Shown: one piece after another, positions 35,105 through 43,585 of the stretch
How positions within the stretch are numbered: the stretch's first letter is position 1
How the letters are laid out: the number at the start of each line of letters is the position of its first letter
Assembly: GCA_964462135.1 (NCBI GenBank)
Contig: CAYWWK010000007.1
Location: 22,701-86,700, forward strand
Reading direction: 5' to 3'
DNA: 64,000 bases
From: MGBC163016 sp964462135
GTDB taxonomy: Bacteria; Actinomycetota; Coriobacteriia; Coriobacteriales; Eggerthellaceae
Made by a program: the position numbers and the translations under genes
The notes under the pieces: model-generated
What the model saw: only the letters and a program-made list of their open reading frames with translations
What the model was told of the DNA's origin: nothing
The model's database searches: none

Positions 35105-36047
35105 CAAGCGGCTTCGCGTGGTATTCATGGGTACCCCTGCCTTTGCGGCGGATATCCTTGAAGAGATATCCCAGCAGCTTGACATCGTCTGCGTCTACAC
35201 GCAACCAGACAAGGTGCGTGGACGCGGCAGCAAGACGGTGCCTTCTCCCGTGAAGCTCGTCGCCCAGAAGCTCTCCCTCCCTGTCCGCTGTGCAAGCAGT
35301 TTCAAAGACGAAGAAGCCATCCGTGCGTTGGCCGAGCTTGCTCCCGACGTCATCTGCGTCGCCGCCTTCGGGGCCATCCTTCCAAAAGCCGTCTTGGACA
35401 TTCCGCCGCTTGGCTGCATCAACGTCCATGCCTCCTGTCTGCCACGTTGGCGCGGTGCGGCGCCGGTGGAACGCGCGCTTCTGGCAGGGGATGAGGAAGT
35501 GGGCATCTGCATCATGCGCATGGAGGAAGGGCTTGATACGGGCGACTACTGCGTCTGTCGGAAGACGGCCGTGGGGGATCAGGATGCATCGGAATTGACG
35601 GCGCAGCTTGCGATGCTGGGCGCCGAAGCGCTCATCACCGCCCTGGAGCATATCCGGGCAGGGCAGGTCCAGTGGATTCCTCAAGACGGGGAACGTGCCA
35701 CATACGCGAAGAAGCTCATGAAGCATGAGCTTGACCTCTCACCTGAGATGAAGGCCATTGACGGTAGACGTTGCGTTCAAGCATCCTCGCCAGCTCATCC
35801 TTCCAAATGCATCATCGGGAATCGGACGGTGACCGTCTTAAAGGCAGCCGTTCCGGACGGATCAGCCTTTGATGCGCCAGCGCAGGGCGAAGCCATCTTC
35901 GCGCAAGGCCGCCTTCTCTTGGGCTTTTCCGATGGGCCGCTTGAACTACTTGCCCTCAAACCCGATGGCAAGCGAGAGATGACGGCTCAGGCATTCGCCT
36001 CTGGTCTGCCGGGGCTCAAAGAGGGTATTGGCTGGGAGGCCCTTTGA
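35094..36047 (+). CDS. fmt: Methionyl-tRNA formyltransferase
   Basis: The enzyme formylates Met-tRNAi using 10-formyl-THF, the reaction reversed on protein by Def next door. The N-terminal catalytic domain shows VFMGTPAFAADIL, the catalytic INVHASCLPRWRGAAP (Asn/His) and GLDTGDY (Asp). The C-terminal tRNA-binding barrel covers about residues 210-317. It overlaps def by 11 nt and rsmB by 4 nt, so the three are translationally linked. Confidence 0.95.
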   Translation: MSADKRLRVVFMGTPAFAADILEEISQQLDIVCVYTQPDKVRGRGSKTVPSPVKLVAQKLSLPVRCASSFKDEEAIRALAELAPDVICVAAFGAILPKAVLDIPPLGCINVHASCLPRWRGAAPVERALLAGDEEVGICIMRMEEGLDTGDYCVCRKTAVGDQDASELTAQLAMLGAEALITALEHIRAGQVQWIPQDGERATYAKKLMKHELDLSPEMKAIDGRRCVQASSPAHPSKCIIGNRTVTVLKAAVPDGSAFDAPAQGEAIFAQGRLLLGFSDGPLELLALKPDGKREMTAQAFASGLPGLKEGIGWEAL

Positions 36048-37408
36048 GGAAGACGAAGGGTTCTCGGAAGCGGGCAGACAGCAGCGTCACGGCTTCGAGG
36101 ATGGCGGCTTCGCAAGCGCTCAAGCGCATGCAGGAAGAGGGAAGCTATGCCGCGCAGGCCATCGAAGAGGTCATAGACGCCTCAGAGGCTCTCTCTGAAT
36201 CCGACAAGGCATTCGCCGCCACGCTCGTTCGAGGTGTCGTGCGCACTAAGGGTGCATTGGATGAGACGATCGATTCCCATCTGGAGAGACCAAACAAGGT
36301 TCGCGCGGATGTGCGCCGTGCCATGGAGATCGCCACCTTTGAATTGCTCTACCTTCGCAAGGAGGCTTTCTCGGCCGTTGATCAGGCTGTGCGGCTGACG
36401 GGAAAGAGCGCTCCTTTCGCCAAGGGAATGGTCAATGCGGTATTGCGCAAGGTTGCAAAGGAGGCTGAACGGTTCCCCTCGAGCACTTCTGATGAGTCCT
36501 TCGACTCCTTCTGCAAGGCGGCGGGCTTCCCTGTCCCTTTGGGGCTTCGGCTTTGCGAAGATGTAGGAGAGCATCAAACCCGCCGCCTCATCGAGGCCTC
36601 GGGTGAGTCAGCGCCGGTCTATCTCCACCTCTCATCGCTTCAACACGATCCCTTGGAAACGCTTGACTTGCTGAGCGGTGTTGGGATCACGTTCTCGGTC
36701 GTGGATGACATCCCTGCCTGCATCAGGCTCGATCATGGCAAGGACGTCGCTTCTGGTCACATCAGAGACCTGATCCGTTCGGGAGGGGTGATCGTATCCG
36801 ATCTGGCTGCCCAGAGGGTGGCCTACGAATGCGTTCGCTCCCATCTGCCACAGTCGTTTCTGGAGATCGGAGCTGGCAGAGGTACGAAGACTATGCTCAT
36901 CCAATCCCTGGCGCAGGCGCTGCATGGATGCCAGATCCCCCGATTCGTTGCCGTTGACAGCGTCGCATCGAAGCGGGATGTCCTCATGAAGCGAGCAAAA
37001 GCATGCGGTGCGCATCTTGAAAGCGCCATCACCGCTGATGGCGCGGCACTGGAAGAGGTGCTGGGGCATGATGAATTCGAAGGCGTACTTGTCGATGCTC
37101 CCTGCTCGGGGCTTGGCACCATGCGTCGCCATCCCGAAATCATCTGGCGCGTGCGCGAAGAGGACATACGAAGCCTTGCTGCCATCCAAAAGCGCATCCT
37201 TGAAAGCGCCAGCGCCTATGTGGCTCCAAAAGCCCACCTTGTCTATTCCACCTGCACGACGACGCAGCTTGAAAACGAAGGCGTCCTCTGCGCCTTTCTC
37301 TCGTCGGAGGCGGGCAAGACGTTCTCGGTTTCGGGTGGCTTTCAAACCATCGCAAGCAAAACGGGTCCTGATTCCCACTTCTGCTCAGTGTTGACCCGCA
37401 TCATTTGA
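36044..37408 (+). CDS. rsmB: 16S rRNA m5C967 methyltransferase-like protein (RsmB/Sun family)
   Basis: The 454-aa protein has an N-terminal NusB-like RNA-binding domain (about 20-150, including AFSAVDQAVRLTGK and AKGMVNAVLRK) and a SAM-dependent RNA methyltransferase domain. The two cysteines of the m5C mechanism are in DAPCSGLGTMRRHPE and YSTCTTTQLENE. The SAM-binding loop EIGAGRGTKTMLIQ replaces the common CAAPGGK sequence, a noticeable divergence. It starts at TTG 36044 inside the fmt stop. The exact target base is inferred from the family. Confidence 0.88.
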   Translation: MRKTKGSRKRADSSVTASRMAASQALKRMQEEGSYAAQAIEEVIDASEALSESDKAFAATLVRGVVRTKGALDETIDSHLERPNKVRADVRRAMEIATFELLYLRKEAFSAVDQAVRLTGKSAPFAKGMVNAVLRKVAKEAERFPSSTSDESFDSFCKAAGFPVPLGLRLCEDVGEHQTRRLIEASGESAPVYLHLSSLQHDPLETLDLLSGVGITFSVVDDIPACIRLDHGKDVASGHIRDLIRSGGVIVSDLAAQRVAYECVRSHLPQSFLEIGAGRGTKTMLIQSLAQALHGCQIPRFVAVDSVASKRDVLMKRAKACGAHLESAITADGAALEEVLGHDEFEGVLVDAPCSGLGTMRRHPEIIWRVREEDIRSLAAIQKRILESASAYVAPKAHLVYSTCTTTQLENEGVLCAFLSSEAGKTFSVSGGFQTIASKTGPDSHFCSVLTRII

Positions 37409-37434
37409 AGACCGAGCGGCATGAACTGCCCGCT

Positions 37435-37453
37435 GACTGGCATGGTCCCAGTC
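37435..37453. promoter_or_regulatory. Inverted repeat upstream of cupin regulator
   Basis: GACTGG (37435-37440) and CCAGTC (37448-37453) with a 7-nt spacer lie about 70 nt before the regulator gene. It could be an autoregulatory site; no T-run follows, so it is not a convincing terminator for rsmB. Confidence 0.35.
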
Positions 37454-37522
37454 CGAAAAGATTATCATGACCTTCTTGATTCTGTAAGCGTTGATGATCG
37501 CAGATGGAATGAGGCGTTTTCT

Positions 37523-38107
37523 ATGGAACCGAACATCAAAGAGGTTGCGAACCGGATTCGCGCGCTGCGTGAAGACATGGGCATCACGATGCAGGAGATG
37601 GCGGAAGCGACGGGGCGCACCTTGGAGGAGTACCAAGCCCAGGAAAGCGGCCAGACGGATCTCTCGTTCACCTTCCTGTACAAGTGCGCCGAAAGGCTTG
37701 GCGTTGACGTCATTGAGATCCTGACAGGAGAGACTCCGCATCTCACGGGCTATTCCCTCACTCGCGACGGCAATGGCCTTTCCATTCGCAGGCGCGCAGG
37801 CTTCGAGTACCTTCACAAGGCTCCCCATTTCCGCCATAAGCTGGCGGAGCCGTTTCTGGTCACGGCACCCTATCTTGCCGATGAACAGGACAAGCCCATC
37901 CATCTCTCATATCACGAGGGACAGGAGTTGGACTACATCATCTCAGGGCAACTCCGATTCGCCTATGAGAACCATGAGGAGATCGTGGGTCCGGGAGATC
38001 TTCTGATGTACGACTCGGGTCGCGGGCACGGCATGATCGCAACCGGAGGTGAGCCATGCACCTTCCTTGCCGTTGTTGTGAAACCCTGCGAAGAGAGCGC
38101 ACGCTAG
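37523..38107 (+). CDS. XRE-cupin transcriptional regulator
   Basis: This predicted DNA-binding protein of 194 aa has a helix-turn-helix of the XRE type at about residues 7-60 (VANRIRALREDMGITMQEMAEATG) and a C-terminal cupin barrel at about 115-190 (HEGQELDYIISGQLRF, VGPGDLLMYDSGRGHGM) that would bind a small ligand. Such proteins often control the neighbouring catabolic or biosynthetic operon. Here it precedes the acyl-CoA ligase and oxidoreductase genes. ATG 37523 has GAGG 8 nt upstream; the longer frame adds 34 unlikely residues. The ligand is unknown but may be the acid or its CoA ester. Confidence 0.88.
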   Translation: MEPNIKEVANRIRALREDMGITMQEMAEATGRTLEEYQAQESGQTDLSFTFLYKCAERLGVDVIEILTGETPHLTGYSLTRDGNGLSIRRRAGFEYLHKAPHFRHKLAEPFLVTAPYLADEQDKPIHLSYHEGQELDYIISGQLRFAYENHEEIVGPGDLLMYDSGRGHGMIATGGEPCTFLAVVVKPCEESAR

Positions 38108-38169
38108 TGGCCAAGCGGCTGCAGTGGTGCATGAGTTTTTGAGTTTTGGAAACGAGGAGCAAAGAGAGC

Positions 38170-39948
38170 ATGCGAGATATCAACCTCAGATACGTTGATG
38201 AGGCCTATGACAGCGAGGGGAGGCTCGTCAGGTTCGATGTCCATTGCGACGAGGATTACAACTTCGCCTACGACATCGTCGATGACATCGCCGAGCATGA
38301 TCCCGATCGCCGGGCGATGGTTTGGTGCAATCCGGAAGGAGAGGAGCACATCTTCACCTTCGCTGATATGAAGAGGTGGTCTGACAAGACAGCGAATTAT
38401 CTGAAGGGGCTGGGCATCGGAAAAGGCGACAAGGTTCTCGTCATCCTCCGTCGCCACTACCAATTCTGGTTCACGGCCCTGGCATTGGCGAAGCTCGGGG
38501 CGGTCATGGTGCCTGCGACCTTCATGCTGAAGGAACACGACATGTCCTATCGACTGAATGGGGCTGGCATACAGGCGGTCATTGCCACCTCGGCGGGAGA
38601 GATCGCTGATGTGGTGGACAATGTCGTGGCCGAATGTCCTTCCGTGAAGGCGCTCATCCTGGTCAATCCCGCCGGAGCGGGCCTCACCGAGCGCGATGAG
38701 GCGGGGAATCTCATCCTGCAATCCGACGAGGTTATAGGAGAGGAGCTTTCTGGGAGCGGTGGCATCTGCGCGGCATCCATCACGCGAAAGGGGTGGCATG
38801 ACTTCAATGCGGGGGTGCGAGAGGCCTCTGATTCATTCAGTCGGATCGCCACGAAGGCCTCTGACCCGATGCTTCTCTATTTCTCGTCAGGCACATCGGG
38901 CAACCCCAAGATGGTCATGCATGACTCCCTGTATTCATTGGGTCATCTGATCACGGCGAAGCATTGGCACAATGTGCGCCCGGACGGTCTCCATTTCACC
39001 ATTGCCGACACGGGGTGGGGAAAGGCCGTCTGGGGCAAGTTCTATGGCCAGTGGATCATGGAGGCAGCAGTCCTCACCTACGATTTCGATCGGTTCCATG
39101 CGGATGAGATACTTGATCTGATCGAGAAGTATGGCGTGACCACCTTCTGCGCTCCGCCTACCATGTACCGGCTGCTCAAGCAGGAGGACCTGGCCGGGCA
39201 TGACATCTCGTCGATTGAATACGCCACCACCGCGGGCGAGGCCCTCAATCCCGACCTGTTCCAATACTGGAAGGATGCCGCCGGCCTCACCATCTTCGAG
39301 GGCTTCGGCCAGACTGAGACGCCTCTCACCATCGGCAATCTGACCAATTCGATCCCACGACCGGGCTCCATGGGAAAGCCCGTTCCCCTCTATGATGTGG
39401 CAATCCTGCGCGAGGATGGAACGGAGTGCGACACGGGGGAAACGGGAGAGATATGCATCAGCGTCGATCCGCATCCTGCAGGCATCATGATCGAGTATTA
39501 CCGAGACGCCGAAAAGACGGCAGCCGCCATGCATGATGGCTGGTATCATACCGGCGATACCGCATGGCGGGACGAGGATGGGTATTACTGGTATGTGGGG
39601 CGCAATGACGACGTCATCAAGTCCAGTGGATACCGCATCGGTCCCTTCGAGATCGAAAGCGTCCTGCTTGAACACGAGGCCGTGAAGGAATGTGCGGTGA
39701 CGGGCGTCCCTGATGAGCTGCGCGGCTCTGCGGTCAAGGCAACCATCGTCTTGGCCGAAGGCTTCCATCCTTCAGAGGGCCTCACGCGTGAGCTGCAGCA
39801 GTGGGTGAAGGCGCAGACGGCCCCCTACAAGTATCCGCGCATCATCGAGTATGTGGAAGAGCTGCCCCGTACGGTCAACGGAAAGATCAGACGCGTTGCC
39901 ATACGGAAGGCGGACGAAGAGGCGAATGTCGCAGAAGGGTTGGTGTAG
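38170..39948 (+). CDS. AMP-forming acyl-CoA synthetase
   Basis: The ANL-family ligase (592 aa) activates a carboxylic acid to an acyl-adenylate and then a CoA thioester. The P-loop-like LLYFSSGTSGNPKMV, the A5-type EGFGQTET, WYHTGDTAWRDEDGYYWYVGRNDD, and the C-terminal catalytic Lys in PRTVNGKIRR are intact. The overall sequence resembles medium-chain/acetyl-CoA synthetase-like proteins, not phenylacetate-CoA ligase, but the acid cannot be read from sequence. Its stop is 3 nt before the ferredoxin gene, so it belongs to the oxidoreductase operon. ATG 38170 is preferred over TTG 38146. Confidence 0.9.
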   Translation: MRDINLRYVDEAYDSEGRLVRFDVHCDEDYNFAYDIVDDIAEHDPDRRAMVWCNPEGEEHIFTFADMKRWSDKTANYLKGLGIGKGDKVLVILRRHYQFWFTALALAKLGAVMVPATFMLKEHDMSYRLNGAGIQAVIATSAGEIADVVDNVVAECPSVKALILVNPAGAGLTERDEAGNLILQSDEVIGEELSGSGGICAASITRKGWHDFNAGVREASDSFSRIATKASDPMLLYFSSGTSGNPKMVMHDSLYSLGHLITAKHWHNVRPDGLHFTIADTGWGKAVWGKFYGQWIMEAAVLTYDFDRFHADEILDLIEKYGVTTFCAPPTMYRLLKQEDLAGHDISSIEYATTAGEALNPDLFQYWKDAAGLTIFEGFGQTETPLTIGNLTNSIPRPGSMGKPVPLYDVAILREDGTECDTGETGEICISVDPHPAGIMIEYYRDAEKTAAAMHDGWYHTGDTAWRDEDGYYWYVGRNDDVIKSSGYRIGPFEIESVLLEHEAVKECAVTGVPDELRGSAVKATIVLAEGFHPSEGLTRELQQWVKAQTAPYKYPRIIEYVEELPRTVNGKIRRVAIRKADEEANVAEGLV

Positions 39949-39951
39949 AGG

Positions 39952-40176
39952 ATGGCCAAAGGAAGAGTCATCATAGATGAGGGCTTCTGCAAGGGCTGTG
40001 GCCTTTGCGTCGATGTGTGTCCATCGCACATCCTCAAACTCGATCAGAATGTCATCACGCCGAAAGGCTATCATCCGGCCACATGCATTGACGAGGCCCA
40101 GTGCACAGGCTGTGCCACCTGCGCTGTCATGTGTCCCGATGTGGCCATCACGGTGTATCGGGAGGTGCGCGCATGA
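39952..40176 (+). CDS. 2-oxoacid:ferredoxin oxidoreductase ferredoxin (delta) subunit
   Basis: This 74-aa polyferredoxin carries two [4Fe-4S] motifs, CKGCGLCVDVCP and CTGCATCAVMCP, and would pass electrons between the catalytic subunits and free ferredoxin. It is the first of four oxidoreductase subunit genes and overlaps the alpha subunit gene by 4 nt (ATGA). Confidence 0.93.
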   Translation: MAKGRVIIDEGFCKGCGLCVDVCPSHILKLDQNVITPKGYHPATCIDEAQCTGCATCAVMCPDVAITVYREVRA

Positions 40177-41243
40177 GCATGGGCAAGAAGACACTCATGA
40201 AGGGGAACGAAGCCATTGCGGAAGCCGCGCTGCGCGCCGGCTGTCGCTTCTTCTTCGGATATCCCATCACGCCACAGACCGAACTGGCCGCCTACATGTC
40301 AAAGCAGATGCCGAAGCTGGGGGGAACCTATCTTCAGGCTGAAAGCGAGATCGCCGCGGTGAACATGCTCTATGGCGCTTCGGCTGCCGGAGCGCGGGCG
40401 ATGACCTCTTCGTCAAGCCCGGGGATATCCTTGAAGACCGAGGGGATCTCCTACATGGCCGGGGCTGATCTTCCCGCAGTCATCGTGAACGTGCAGCGTG
40501 GTGGCCCGGGCCTTGGCTCCATCCAGCCCTCCCAGAGTGACTACTTCCAAGCGACGCGTGCGATGGGGCATGGTGATTTCTACCTGCCCGTCTTCGCGCC
40601 CTCGACGGTTCAGGAGATGGCCGACCTCACCTTCGAGGCCTTCGACGTGGCGGACAGGTATCGCACTCCTGTCGTCATCCTGGCAGATGGGCTGCTCGGG
40701 CAGATGATGGAGCCGGTCACGATGCCCGATCAGCGTGATCTTGATTCGCTTCCCTCAAAGCCATGGGCGACCACGGGCCATAAGGGTGCGCGCGCCCACA
40801 ACATCGCCAACTCCCTTCATCTTGATCCGCAGAAGCTCTGCGAAGAGAACATGGAGCGGTTCGAGCGCTACGAGGAGATCAAGCGCACGGAAGCCAAGGC
40901 CGAGACGTATCTGACCGATGATGCCGACATCGTGGTGGCGGCTTTCGGGGCCGCTGCCCGCATCGCACGATCCGCGGTGAACGCGGCCCGTGCGAACGGC
41001 ATCAAGGCCGGTCTCTTCCGACCCATCACCCTTTGGCCCTATCCCGCGGATGCCCTGAGCCAGCTTGATGCCAAGGCATTCCTCACCGTTGAGCTGAACA
41101 TGGGGCAGATGGTCGAAGATGTGCGGCTTGCGGTGAATGGGGCCGCTCCGGTCAGCTTCTTTGGAAGGTGCGGCGGGGTCATTCCCACTCCCGATGAGGT
41201 TCTCCAACAGATCGAGCAGATCGCAGAAGGGCTCGGTGAATAG
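40173..41243 (+). CDS. 2-oxoacid:ferredoxin oxidoreductase alpha subunit (VorB-like)
   Basis: This subunit carries the pyrimidine-binding domain of the thiamin-diphosphate enzyme (356 aa). The sequence LMKGNEAIAEAALRAGCRFFFGYPITPQTE is typical of the 2-oxoisovalerate-type (VOR) and 2-oxoglutarate-type (KOR) alpha subunits, and ESEIAAVNMLYGASAAGARA is the conserved Glu-containing helix. TSSSSPGISLKTEG and VQRGGPGLGS follow. Closest by eye to the 2-oxoisovalerate group, so branched-chain 2-oxoacids are plausible, but substrate specificity is not provable here. ATG 40173 is coupled to the ferredoxin gene and has GGAGGTG 6 nt upstream. Confidence 0.9.
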   Translation: MSMGKKTLMKGNEAIAEAALRAGCRFFFGYPITPQTELAAYMSKQMPKLGGTYLQAESEIAAVNMLYGASAAGARAMTSSSSPGISLKTEGISYMAGADLPAVIVNVQRGGPGLGSIQPSQSDYFQATRAMGHGDFYLPVFAPSTVQEMADLTFEAFDVADRYRTPVVILADGLLGQMMEPVTMPDQRDLDSLPSKPWATTGHKGARAHNIANSLHLDPQKLCEENMERFERYEEIKRTEAKAETYLTDDADIVVAAFGAAARIARSAVNAARANGIKAGLFRPITLWPYPADALSQLDAKAFLTVELNMGQMVEDVRLAVNGAAPVSFFGRCGGVIPTPDEVLQQIEQIAEGLGE

Positions 41244-41245
41244 CC

Positions 41246-42091
41246 ATGTCACAGGATGCAATGAAAGAAGCGGTGGTCTACGAGCGTCCTCACGCTCTGC
41301 TTCCCGTAGTCACGAATTACTGTCCAGGGTGCGCCCATGGCATCGTGAACAGGCTGGTGGCCGAGGTCATAGATGATCTGGGCATTGAAGGCGACACGGT
41401 CGGCGTCGCTCCAGTCGGGTGCTCGGTGCTTTCCTATGACTTCTTCGGCTGCGACATGATCGAGGCCGCGCATGGTCGAGCGCCTGCCGTGGCCACGGGG
41501 GTCAAGCGGGTGCTGCCCGACAACGTGGTCTTCGCCTATCAGGGCGATGGGGACCTGGCCTCCATCGGTATGGCTGAGACCATCCATGCCGCCACGCGGG
41601 GAGAGAACATCACCGTCATCTTCATCAACAATGCCATCTATGGCATGACGGGTGGACAGATGGCTCCAACCTCCCTGCCTCATCAAGTGACGCAGACATC
41701 CCCCTATGGCAGGGATTCGCAGACGGCGGGCTATCCCATCCGTGTCTGCGAGCTCCTCTCCAGCCTGGATGGCGTCGCCTATCTCGAACGCGTGACCGTT
41801 GACACGCCGAAGCATGTCCGCAGTGCCAAGAAGGCCATCCGTCGTGCTTTCGACAATCAGATGAACGGGGTAGGCTATTCGCTGGTTGAGGTTGTTTCCA
41901 CCTGTCCCACCAACTGGAAGATGTCTCCTCAGCAGGCGTTTGAGTGGATGCGTGAGAACATGCTTCCCTACTATCCTCTTGGGGTGTACAAGGATGTCCA
42001 GGCAGAAGGCTTCGCCAATGCGGCCGAGGCGGCATTGGCGCGTGCCCAGGATTGTCCCATGGTGGCTGGCTTCGCAACGGAAGGGAAATGA
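41246..42091 (+). CDS. 2-oxoacid:ferredoxin oxidoreductase beta subunit (TPP-binding)
   Basis: The 281-aa subunit binds thiamin diphosphate through the GDGDLASIGMAE...NNAIYGMTGGQMAPTS motif. It also has the N-terminal NYCPGCAHGIVNRLV block with cysteines for an Fe-S cluster, and APVGCSVL. It starts 2 nt after the alpha subunit stop. Its stop overlaps the gamma subunit start (ATGA). Confidence 0.92.
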   Translation: MSQDAMKEAVVYERPHALLPVVTNYCPGCAHGIVNRLVAEVIDDLGIEGDTVGVAPVGCSVLSYDFFGCDMIEAAHGRAPAVATGVKRVLPDNVVFAYQGDGDLASIGMAETIHAATRGENITVIFINNAIYGMTGGQMAPTSLPHQVTQTSPYGRDSQTAGYPIRVCELLSSLDGVAYLERVTVDTPKHVRSAKKAIRRAFDNQMNGVGYSLVEVVSTCPTNWKMSPQQAFEWMRENMLPYYPLGVYKDVQAEGFANAAEAALARAQDCPMVAGFATEGK

Positions 42092-42630
42092 TCATGCAAC
42101 AGCAGCTTGAAGCCGTTCTTGCCGGATTCGGTGGACAAGGTGTCCTCTTTGCCGGCAAGGTGATAGCCTATGCTGGCCTCATTGAGGGAAGGGAGGTTTC
42201 GTGGCTTCCTTCCTACGGTCCGGAGATGCGCGGGGGCACGGCGAATTGCTCGGTCACCCTTGCAAGCGAACCCATTGGCAGCCCTCTTGTCGTGCATCCC
42301 AATGCGTTGGTAGCCATGAATCAGCCCTCATTCGAGAAGTTCCTGCCGACCGTCACGCCTTCCGGTGTCATCATCTACGACAGCGTGCTGGTCACGCCCT
42401 CACGTCCGCTCGAGCGTGGTTTCGGCATCCCTGCTTCAACGTTGGCGGAAGAAGCGGGCTTGGACGGCTTGATGAACATCGTATTGGTCGGTGCGCTCTG
42501 GGCCCAAGACCAGTTCTGTGGACGCGAGACCCTCGATGCGGCCATCGATGCATGCGTTCCCGCATCCCGCGCCGCGCTCATCGAGAAGAACAAGCTTGCT
42601 CTGAAGCTTGGCATCGAGGCCGTGCAGTAA
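42088..42630 (+). CDS. 2-oxoacid:ferredoxin oxidoreductase gamma subunit
   Basis: This 180-aa subunit of the POR/VOR gamma family is probably the CoA-binding part. It has the conserved opening LAGFGGQGVLFAGKVIAYAG and the SYGPEMRGGTANCSV segment. Translation begins at ATG 42088 inside the beta stop, or at ATG 42094. It completes the ferredoxin-alpha-beta-gamma set, so the enzyme can be assembled from this operon alone. Confidence 0.92.
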   Translation: MIMQQQLEAVLAGFGGQGVLFAGKVIAYAGLIEGREVSWLPSYGPEMRGGTANCSVTLASEPIGSPLVVHPNALVAMNQPSFEKFLPTVTPSGVIIYDSVLVTPSRPLERGFGIPASTLAEEAGLDGLMNIVLVGALWAQDQFCGRETLDAAIDACVPASRAALIEKNKLALKLGIEAVQ

Positions 42631-42654
42631 GACGGCGGGGAAGGGGGATGACGG

Positions 42655-43476
42655 ATGCTCATCTATTTCAAGAAATACGTGATAGCGGTTTGCGCCATCG
42701 CCATTGCCCTTCCCGTCATCATATCCACGATCTGGCCTTTCGTCACAGGACAGATCATGGCTGCGAGCATCTCGGGTCTTCTCTTGGAATTCGCCCTCTT
42801 CGCCGTGGGTTTCATGGCGGGATATCAGATCTTCGAGAGACGCGCGGAACGCGTGGTGGATGGATATCTCTATCTGTACAACTCCGACTGCAATCCGCAG
42901 GCGCTGATAGCCCATGGAGGTCAGCTGGCCCACGACATATCGTTTCCCTGCAACGAATCAGGCGCATGGTTCATGGGATGCTTCGCGCAGGCGTGCCTTG
43001 AGGTAGGGGATATCGAACGGGCGCGCACCATCGAAGCGGGTCTTGAGGACAGCATCTCGGCAGCGAAGAAGCCGTCCCAGAAATGCGGCATCATCCTCTA
43101 CCTGATTCCCTTGGTTGAAAAGCTTGGCACCCTTGATGAGGTTGAGGAACTCATCGAACGCGCAGAGAAGCTCAATGATACTGACAGGAGCGAGGAGGCC
43201 ATCCAGCGTAGAGCGTTCCTTGAAAGCCAGCGCAAGGTCGTGCATGCGCGTCGCGAGGGAGACTATCACGAGCTGGTCAAGCTTGATGAGTCAGTCGTCC
43301 GTTCAGCGGCATACCCATGGCGGCAGCGGGTGGAATATGCATGGGATGAGGCCTCAGCCTCATACAAGCTGGGCGATCAGGAACATGAGCGAACGTGCCT
43401 TGATTTCGTCATCAGGCATGGTGGCAGCCTGGCGCTGGTCGCTCAGGCAAAGGAGCGGCTCTCCCAGCTTGCCTGA
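42655..43476 (+). CDS. Membrane-anchored helical-repeat (TPR-like) protein
   Basis: I do not recognise a family. The 273 aa start with two hydrophobic segments (about 7-30 and 35-57), followed by a cytoplasmic-looking region of paired helices with TPR-like spacing (WFMGCFAQACLEVGDIERARTIE, LIPLVEKLGTLDEVEELIERAEKL, EYAWDEASASYKLGDQEHERTCL). It follows the gamma subunit gene by 24 nt with GGGGAAGGGG before the start, so it is probably the last gene of the oxidoreductase operon. The repeat region suggests a protein-protein contact role; no enzymatic motif is seen. Confidence 0.75.
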   Translation: MLIYFKKYVIAVCAIAIALPVIISTIWPFVTGQIMAASISGLLLEFALFAVGFMAGYQIFERRAERVVDGYLYLYNSDCNPQALIAHGGQLAHDISFPCNESGAWFMGCFAQACLEVGDIERARTIEAGLEDSISAAKKPSQKCGIILYLIPLVEKLGTLDEVEELIERAEKLNDTDRSEEAIQRRAFLESQRKVVHARREGDYHELVKLDESVVRSAAYPWRQRVEYAWDEASASYKLGDQEHERTCLDFVIRHGGSLALVAQAKERLSQLA

Positions 43477-43585
43477 AAACGCCCTCTCGTCATCTGTTAC
43501 AAAGCCGAAACGCGATATTCCACACGTTGGTGGAGTTTTTAACTCATAATAGCGCCTATCCTATTTTTGAGGAGAGAGGAAACAC

